Origin: Botryllus schlosseri
Lineage: Eukaryota > Chordata > Ascidiacea > Stolidobranchia > Styelidae
NCBI GenBank assembly: GCA_000444245.1
Contig: ATSW01121750.1
Span: forward strand, 1-20,420
Direction: 5' to 3'
Length of the DNA: 20,420 bases
Position numbers and translations under genes: made by a program. The number at the start of each line of letters is the position of its first letter. The first letter of the stretch is position 1. The notes beneath the pieces are model-generated. The model was not told the DNA's origin and ran no database searches. It saw nothing but the letters and a program-made list of their open reading frames with translations. Shown here piece by piece: positions 8,197 through 17,100 of the stretch.

Positions 8197-11100
8197 GTGA
8201 GTAGTTGGAGAATTTTGTCGTCTCGATACAACTCGGAGAGATGCTCTTAAATTGGGGAGCCTGAATTGTAACATTATGGGTATCTGGTTTCGAAGACTAC
8301 TCCAAGTCGTTTCGACACCGTCCTATCCTTTCGTTGTATCGTGGTCTTGTGGTGTTTTGAAAGGATGAAATTGTTAACAATAAATTCAACTGAAATTGAG
8401 CAAAAAAAACTAATTCGTAGTGGGGCTGTTGAAAAAATTACTCTTTGACCTTAAAATTGGTAGGTTGGCTAAAACAAAACGCCGCACGCCAAATTTGGCT
8501 CAATTCCCACGTGTAGAAGCGAATCTATTAAAATTAAATAATGATTTCTTTTTAAAATGTTTAGTATAAACCTCATGATATTGTTAAGTTGTTTGAAAAA
8601 ACGGTATTTAGTTAATTTGACTCAATTCCAACTAGTAGACTACAAAATTTTGGATTTGAGAAAGATAGTATTTACGGTAGAAATTCTTTAATTATTATTA
8701 ATTATGGAACTGACCACCGTAAATACTATTATTTCAAATCTAAAATTTTGAACATCAATAACTTCGGTTCTTCAGGTTGGGATTGAGCCAAATTTGGTGT
8801 TCAGCCTAACAATAGCCAGTAGAATCATCATCAAATCATTAGAATAATACTCGCTTCATGTTAAAGTTATCGAATCATTGTGCCCAGCCGTACTACTGGA
8901 TAGGAGTATTGTTTTTCGATTTGAAACGCGTGGGCTGAGTAGCGATCGCAAATGAGTATAATTCTGACTTTACTTTCACGCAAATTATTACTAGCGCCCA
9001 CACGATCGCGCCCTTGTAAATATTTGCTTTACGTCCTGGACGTATCTTACGAATTAGCTCTACGTTAATCTTTAAACTGTATGATGGTCATAATTCATTG
9101 GCGAATCGCAAGTCAATTCTCCTGTTGCAATGCAATCATCTGACGAATCTCTGCTCAGAAAATTAAAGTAGATATGTGGAATTGGAGATGGTTGGACACT
9201 GAATATTGAATGAATACTAACCAGCGCTCAAGATTACCAGACCACGATATGATATATCGACCAAGCTTATGGAGACATGTCACCTTTATTTTCATCGCCT
9301 ATCCTTTTACGTTATATTCTATTACATTTAATTCATTGTGAATGCCACTTTTTTTACATACTCGAGTCCCAGGGGCTCCCAACCTTTTTTTGCACCGTGG
9401 CCTTCCTTGAAATTTTGAAAAATCAACGGCTCCCAATTTCTTGAACCTTTTGAAAAAATTAACAATAGATTAATTGAAGAAATGATTTACACAGTAACCA
9501 GTAGTTAAAGTGATAAAATGGTAATAAACACCATAGTACATTAAGTAGTTTGTTACATATTATTCGGTTAATGTGATGTTTGAATTTGCTTTTTCTGTGA
9601 TCCTAACCCTTACCCTGACCCTAACCCTTACTGATTTGGTGATGCGGGAAGAAACTAAACTAAAGTAGTAGGTTATTGCTGTACTGGTATGCAGACGTGG
9701 CCAGTAACGAAGTACTTACACGTTTTGAAGTACTTCAAGTAGATTTTCCCTGCTTATACTAGACTACTTCTACTTCTAATTGATAATTTTTAGGCAAAAC
9801 TATGCTCAGAATACTTACTTTTTCACTTGAGTACCGACGGCGACTACTTTGACCATCTCTGCTAGTATGACTATTAAAGTTATGTTTATTTGTAATAGAG
9901 ATTACATAATTTTCAAATTTCTTCCTAGCATCCTAGTGTCATGGCCCCCATCTTATGCATTCCTGCCCTAGGCCAAGATGGACGCCTGATTAAAAGACTA
10001 CTCCAATTCGTTTCAATAACCTACTATATTTTCATTATATCGCAATATCGTAATTTGATCTGATAAAAATTTCAATAAAATGACTGAATTATTTTGAACT
10101 GATTAAAATATTGAGAAACGAATGAATGGTCACTTCAGTTCAGACACTCTCTATACGCAGGTCAAGTGTTTGTCACTCAGCCTGAATCGCAAGCCGTCCC
10201 AGCGCAATCGACACCTACTGTGATTTTTCCCTGCAGGAGCGATCTTACAGACCCCGTGTACACCTGGTCTAGGAACGGCAGGCAATTGGATGTCATAGAC
10301 TCCGGTTAGTTGTAAAATTTACGAAATCGACGAATGTTTGACCGCGGCTTTCTTTGGCAGAAAAATACGAACTCTCAATCGGAGATCTTTTTATCAAAAG
10401 TCCGTCCCAGAACGACGCTGGAGTGTATCAATGTCACGTAACAGGCGAAGAAGGAGTGGCGTTTAGCAACAATGCAAATTTGACCTTTCAAAGTAAGTGT
10501 AAAGTCATGCCACAAGTCAGGGTCGAATCGCGATTTTTTGGGGACTCGACTTGACTCGAGTCATTTTCTTAAATATGGAAAATGACTCGACTTGAGACAC
10601 ATTGTGTATTGACTCGACTTGTACTCGAGTCATTGCGCATGACTCGATCATGTCATATGACGCAAGACATTATATATGACTAGATTCAAGTCTCGTGCAT
10701 CAGGAACGATATTTGGAAAATAGCACTGTTGGGATGACTCGAGTCACGACTTGACTCGAATCAGACTTGAGTCACTTTTTTCTTTGACCTGACTTAGCTC
10801 AAGTTACTTTGCGACTTGACTTGACCAGACTCGGCGTTTCAAACATGTGGAATTGACTCGTGACTCGGAGCAAAATTTACGAGTCAATTTCAAGTCATCA
10901 AGAAATCGGTATCGATAAAAATCGCTGCATCTTTCATATGTTCGGATTGTTCTCGATACGCTGGTGTGACCTGTGCGAGCGACTAATTTCATTCATTCAA
11001 TGATTTTGCGTTTTACTGAACCTCCATTGTCCAATCACAAATAATTTGACCGCAAACGAAGTGGTTGGATCTTAGAGCGTACGTTGCCGGTAACTAGTAG

Positions 11101-14100
11101 GAAAGCAATATAATAGGAACGCATCCATCTCTGTTCTATATAGACTGGTCACTGTTCATGTGCTCACCTTAAACAAACCTTTTGTATGATTTAAATTGAA
11201 TTCGAACATAGTTTATATTACTCGTCAACCATTGCACGGGGCAGGCTTAAATTGTAGCCTATCCCAATTGTGTAGTTCATCATATCATTTCATGTCAGGC
11301 ATCTGCGGTTTTGTAATCGATTCTCTATCATAGACGGAGAGCATACAGTTATAATTACGTAGTTTAGAAATTCTACGCATGCGTGAGCTATAAATCGCCT
11401 TTTTGCATGTCTATAATTCTATATTTGATCATCGATCAAAAATATATGGCGAGTGCAATGACTTAAATCACACCTCGTATACTTCGAAAAGACAACTTCA
11501 CTTGAATTGCGACTTGACTCGTGACTAGACTTGACTCGAGTCACCCCCAAAAATCGATTACCTTGACTTTACTCGAGTCACCTTCGAAAATCAATTGACT
11601 TGACTCGAGTCAAAATTTGCAATGACTCTAAATTACTTGTGACTCGAAGGTAGCGACTTGATCCCAACACTGAAAAATAGGCCGGAAACTCTGTTTTGTC
11701 TGTTTGAAAAAACATGTTAAGAGAGAGAAAATGACTATATTATGAATCCGAGGCCTTCAATATCATCAATCAACTCGATAATGAACAGTGAACAACATGA
11801 CATTGACTCAAATCTCAACATTATGACTTGCACTCTGACTCGAGTCGGTGGTGAATCGAAAATGACTCGAGTTGACTCGACTCAAAACGAAAATAATGAA
11901 GATTGACTTGTGAATCAGAATCCTGTGACTAGGTTTGTAGGCTACAATCCTGAAACTGGGCCGGAATTCTTACCTTTCATTTCAATATCAACTGTATTAT
12001 TCAATAATTTCAGCATTCGTCACACCCACGCCCACCACACAAGTTCAGAGGCTGGAATCGCAGGGACGCGGAGTGAAGTTGCCATGCGGTAAAATCGACC
12101 ACAGTCCAGGTGAGTCGGCAATTATCTTCTGTCTCCAGAGGGTGTGTTCGTCATCTTGCGTTCTTTATATATGGCGATGGTGTTTTAATCTGATGAAAAT
12201 TTAAATACCTAACTGACTGGCAATTTCCACAGAGTTCAGCATCTACTACATGTGGGAGAACCCCGACAATTTTGATCGTATTCCGCCCCAAGGCGTCGAG
12301 GGGAAATATATCTCGCAAATCGATGGGACGCTTTATTTGGCAAACCCGCAAGTATGTCGTTGCTATCAGACGCCTGAAACCTGTAGTATTTTTTTGTAAA
12401 AAGACCATGGAATCCGTAAAAACATGTAGCTAACCAAGTCTGCAGGCTTGTAAGCCTGTAAACAGTAGGATTTTTGCAACAGGACTCCGATAGAAACACA
12501 GATGCCATGAAAATTCATTTTGGTAAATTAAGTCTGTAGACCTGTAGGCCTAAAACCTGAAGGAATTTTGTATCAAGACAAGATAGAAGCATAGAATCCA
12601 TTGAAAAGATTTAAATAAACTATGCTTGAAGGCCCGAGACCAGGAGATGTTTTTTGTAACAAGACCCCGACAAAAGCATAGAATTCACAAAAAAAAAACA
12701 TTTTGATAAAGTAAGCCTTCTCTTCCGAAGCCAGAGGACGGCGGAAAGTACGAATGCACTGCAATAACGATATGGAAAGAGAACGGACAGAAAAAGGTGG
12801 CGTCCGCAAACAACTTCGGATTGACTATCGAAGACGCAGGTTGGTTTTCCGGCGTTCGGTCGTTGATTCTATCTGTCTCCAGGTTCGACTGTGTCTTATA
12901 TATTGAATATTGAATCTGCGACCACAATTATACACATCAAGCTAATTAAAGTCGGAGCAACATATACTTCCTCATTCTCTCTTTACACCAATATGTAGCC
13001 TACGTATGGCTGATCTTGCCTACCGGAGATTGAGGAGTTGCAGTTGTTTTGTGGTGTGCATGGTAGCCTATTTGTCAACTGTAATGCAGTGTTCAAAACT
13101 ATCTAGTTTTCAGCTTCTCCAAATTAGATTAGAATTATAGCTTCACATTTTTCCGAATTAGACTAGAATTAGAATTAGAATTATTGAATTTGCAAAAGAT
13201 ATACCACAAAAATGAAGTTCAGTCCGTATTAAATCCGAGTTAATGCCCAAGCATAAAAATGGCCAGTGTCTGTACTCTGTACACCAAATTTAGCTCGTTT
13301 CACACCATACAGTTTTCCTGTAACATACTCAGGAAAGCCATAGACTAGATTCACAAATTCTACTAGAACCATGTTGCCTGGATTTCGCTCTAATTAGTCA
13401 AGTAGAAGTCTTACTAAAATGATCATATACACCAGGCCGATACTCCTAGTACGCCTTTATTATGCGTCCGGATCAAGGCGGTTACACAAGACTTTCATTT
13501 TCCAGTCGCAACATACGAGCCTGAGTTCATGGTGCAGCCTGCCGAAGTTACGGAAGTACTTTTAGACGGGATGACGTATATAGAGTGTTTCGCGTCAGGA
13601 AGGTGAGTAAACAGGTTGCATGACAGCACCGAGAAATCTGTTACCGAGAATGGATGTTATTTCCACGTATGAGATTGAAAGGAGGATCCTAGATAAACCT
13701 CCAACACTTAGGTAGGAATTCCGGCGTCGACCTCGACTCGACTCGAACCAGCTATTTCTAGTTCTATAGTTACAGATTTTGAAAAGTGTTGCACTTCTAA
13801 TTATAGCTGTTTCAATTATAGTTGTGCATTTTGAAGAGTGAGTAGTTCTACTTACAGGTTTTGAAAAGTGACTAGTTCTAATTTTAGTTCTAGTTGCGCA
13901 TTTTGAGATGTGAGTAGTTCGATTTTTAGTTTCGTGTTTGGAAAACCCGGTAGTTCGAATAAGTCTGTTCGCCACGATCGCTGTATCGAAAGAGTTTGCC
14001 TCACAGCCCGACTCCAAAGATCACTTGGACGAAGAACGGCTCTACCGAGCTCCCGGCCTCCGCTCAGGTATCGCCGTCCGGACAACTGGCTTTCATCGAC

Positions 14101-17100
14101 GCGGGAAAAGACGTGGAAGGGATCTACAAATGCACAGCGGAAAGCTCCGAGGGCAGGATATCAGCCCAAGGCAGGCTGACTTTGAAATGTGAGTAGTCGT
14201 GCGGTTATCTGCGACATATTTATAATATATATATAATGTGTAGCCTATATGCGAGCTGATGTGGTAAACGTGGTGGCCGCAGTTTTCATACGAGATTTTG
14301 AAGTAGACGTGGTCAGTCTAAAAACACAATCACTTCAGTATGCAATGCAAGGTAGAAATAACATAATTGAGTACTAGGAATAAGTATTTTGTAACTGACC
14401 ACTAGGGTAGTTCAAAAATAACTTATTTTATAATATTATAGCTATAAGCTATATATTGATTAGGTAGGCTAAAGTAACGCTATACTGTACACAAAATTTG
14501 GCTCAATTCCAACGAGTAGAAGTAAAGCTATGAGAGTTTGAAATTTTTGAATTCTTTGCGGAATTTTTGAATTTATCAAATTTCAAATCAAATTAATTTT
14601 GAAATTTTATTGGCTAACCCATGAAGTTGTTAAGTTGTCTACAAAAACGATGCAAAACAAATTCGACTCAATTCCAGTACGTAGAAGTGAAGTTATCATT
14701 ATTTTTCATTAATTCTTGGATTACACACAAATACTATTTTTTCAAATCCAATATTTTCAACTGCCATAACTTCGCTTCTACCAGTTGGAATTGAGAAAAA
14801 TTGAGACAATCCCATGATGTAAGCAGTAAAATTTGAAAAAAATATAATCTGTTTTATAATGAATTCGAAATCTTCAAACTATAATGGTTTCATTTCTACC
14901 TGTTGGAATTGAGCTAAATTTGTTGTACTGAGCTATTTTAGCTGACATAACGATCTAACTCAAGGGTGGCCAACCTTTTCGGCCCAAGGGCCACTCACAA
15001 TTGATGAGCCAGCGCGCGGACCACTAGCCGCGCAAAGCGCGAATTTTTTTCAAAGTTTATAGGGCAATAATATTGTTACTTGAGTATATTGAGGGTCTAC
15101 TCTACTGTATATCGCTGGTCTCAGTTTGCAAGGACAGGACTATTCGGCGCCTGGACCCTGGACATATCGATATCGAAAGCTTCGGCCGACATGCGTCAAT
15201 CATTTTGTGCCTAGGTTTCATCGTAGACGATCTGTCTGCGAGTGTAGACGCAAGGTCGCATGCTGGACGACACTTTCTGTTGTAATTGCGAATATAGTTA
15301 GACTCAATCTGGTACATTGGGCGTTCTTTTTTCGTTTTCAGTAACAATATTAAAAGCAAAAAAGCGATTGACAACATATTGAACGTAGCGGGAAGGAAAT
15401 TTTGACGTTAGATCAATGTACCGCAAAATATTCTACTTTATTGTTATGTACGAAGATCTACCAAAAATGTGACTCGCCCATGGGTTTGCCAATGCGTCGG
15501 AACTGATATTTTAGTCATCAACATCCCAACCCAGTCAACAAAAGTGTGTACATTCAATGCCGAAACAGGCGAAGAAAGTGCAATAGAGAAGTGAACGCAA
15601 CCGTATTGACACTACAGCGAGGGGGCACTTTTGATGTACAAAAACTGATCGCTCTCGAATTAAGAAGATCGATTGTTCTCATTTCCATCGGTCGGCCAGA
15701 GAGCGTTATTAACCAATCTAATTGCGCTCGATTATCACGTTTCTTCATCCTATGTTTGCCTNTNGATAACTAACCTACGNATAGATACGCAACANCNGTC
15801 GTCACGCNTGCTTGCCCGGAGGAAATNACTGCTCAGCAATCTGAATCGCAACATAATTGCTAATCCCNTAGCTGACGNCCCGCGTGCTTANATTCAATAA
15901 AGTTGATCTTATTTGAAAGCTANTGTCGCACTGATTCCGAAAATATACATTANAATCTAATCAGGNCAATGGAACNCCCNTGAAATACACCTCAAANTCT
16001 GAAAATNGGCATTGTTCTNAACAATCGCAGCGACGCAGCACAATGACCATAACAATGGCCCTCGCGTGGTTGCAATTGTTCAGAACATTGCCGATTTTCA
16101 GACTTTGAGGTGTATTTCAGGGGGGTTCCATTGTCCTGATTAGATTCTAATGTATATTTTCGGAATTAGTGCGACAGTAGCTTTCAAATAAGATCAACTT
16201 TATTGAATTTAAGCACGCGGGTCGTCCGGGCAAGCAGGCGTGACGACGGCTGTTGCGTATCTATCCGTAGGTTAGTTATCTATAGTTTGCCAGGTTCGTG
16301 AGCGCTTGAGCGTGGAGTAATTGTGATGTCATAAGTCATCGGATGTTGTTTACCGCTGCACACTTGGTTTGAATATCTTCCGTCCATACCGGCGAATTGT
16401 ATTTCCGAGATCATAGCGTTGGAAGGCAATATGAATGAAGTTCTTCGTTGAGATAAGTTGAGCAAGAGATATTTAGGGCTATTAATGAAATTTTTTACAT
16501 GCTTGCTTAGATGTGTATTGATAGTCAAATGGTGTTTCGAATAGCAGTTCAGTCAGATTAACTGCTTGTCTGCGTTAGGCTTCTATTAAAGGACTTGATA
16601 TAAATGCTTATAGTTTTCCGTGGCCTGAAATGTCAGATTGGCGGCAGTGAACAGCGTGATACTTGTCAAGTTATTAGTGCTCTGAACGTAATGCGTACTA
16701 CCGGTCCGTTGATATTTTAATGCTAAACCGCGGAAGAGTGTCGGTACCCCTCACCGGATCTTGGCGTGTTGTGGTTATAGCTTTGACATCTTTTGTTATT
16801 GCTTCATTAATGTATGTACAATTGTGCATTAACGAAACATGGGATATGCTCAACTCATCTATTTTCTCTGTCTGCAATATCTGTGACTGAATTTACAATC
16901 ATGGATATTCGTTACTTTGTTGGCATTTCAACTGTTCAGCCAAATACTATATCTTGTAATAATTTCTGATTAAAATTTGTGATACTCTTTTTAGTTAATC
17001 TACGAGATATTTAGTTGCTATATTTAGCCCTTATTTTTCGATTAAGACTGAAGCCACGAAGTGATTGCGATATGCCCATTGCCCATATATCAGTAAAAGT

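Larger units (their letters stand above)
9370..9976 (+). mobile_element. hAT-like repeat beginning CAGGGGCTCCCAACC, interrupted by a MITE
   Basis: The left tip CAGGGGCTCCCAACC followed by a GCACCGTGG stretch is the familiar style of hAT ends. Near the right, GTCATGGCCCCCATCTTATG and CCTAGGCCAAGATGGACGCC look like the internal part of the same kind of element. The right terminus is not visible, so 9976 is approximate. A short MITE sits inside at 9692-9861 and a telomere-like patch at 9601-9630. No transposase coding sequence is seen. Confidence 0.5.

Noticed and set aside
9601-9630. Possible interstitial telomere
   Set aside because: Only four to five degenerate CCCTAA-type units are present, inside a hAT-like repeat, and a similar phrase occurs in another element at 19235.
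10540-11890. TGACTCGAGTCA repeats as an AP-1-type enhancer cluster
   Set aside because: The motifs lie inside transposon ends, where such repeats are expected, and the same type occurs in the unrelated intron 9 copy.
12151-12927. Minus-strand frames of 78-90 codons across exons 5 and 6
   Set aside because: They overlap Ig2 exons and the tandem array of intron 5, have no recognisable motif and are mirror shadows of the plus-strand coding sequence.
13852-14196. Several overlapping open frames on both strands around exon 8
   Set aside because: One frame, spliced from 14007 to 14188, carries the Ig3 motifs and joins exons 7 and 9 in phase. The others follow from the high GC content of the exon.
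15546-15900. Plus-strand frames of 75 codons at the left arm of the inverted repeat
   Set aside because: They run through ambiguous bases and through the fold-back element, so the translation is unreliable and has no domain.
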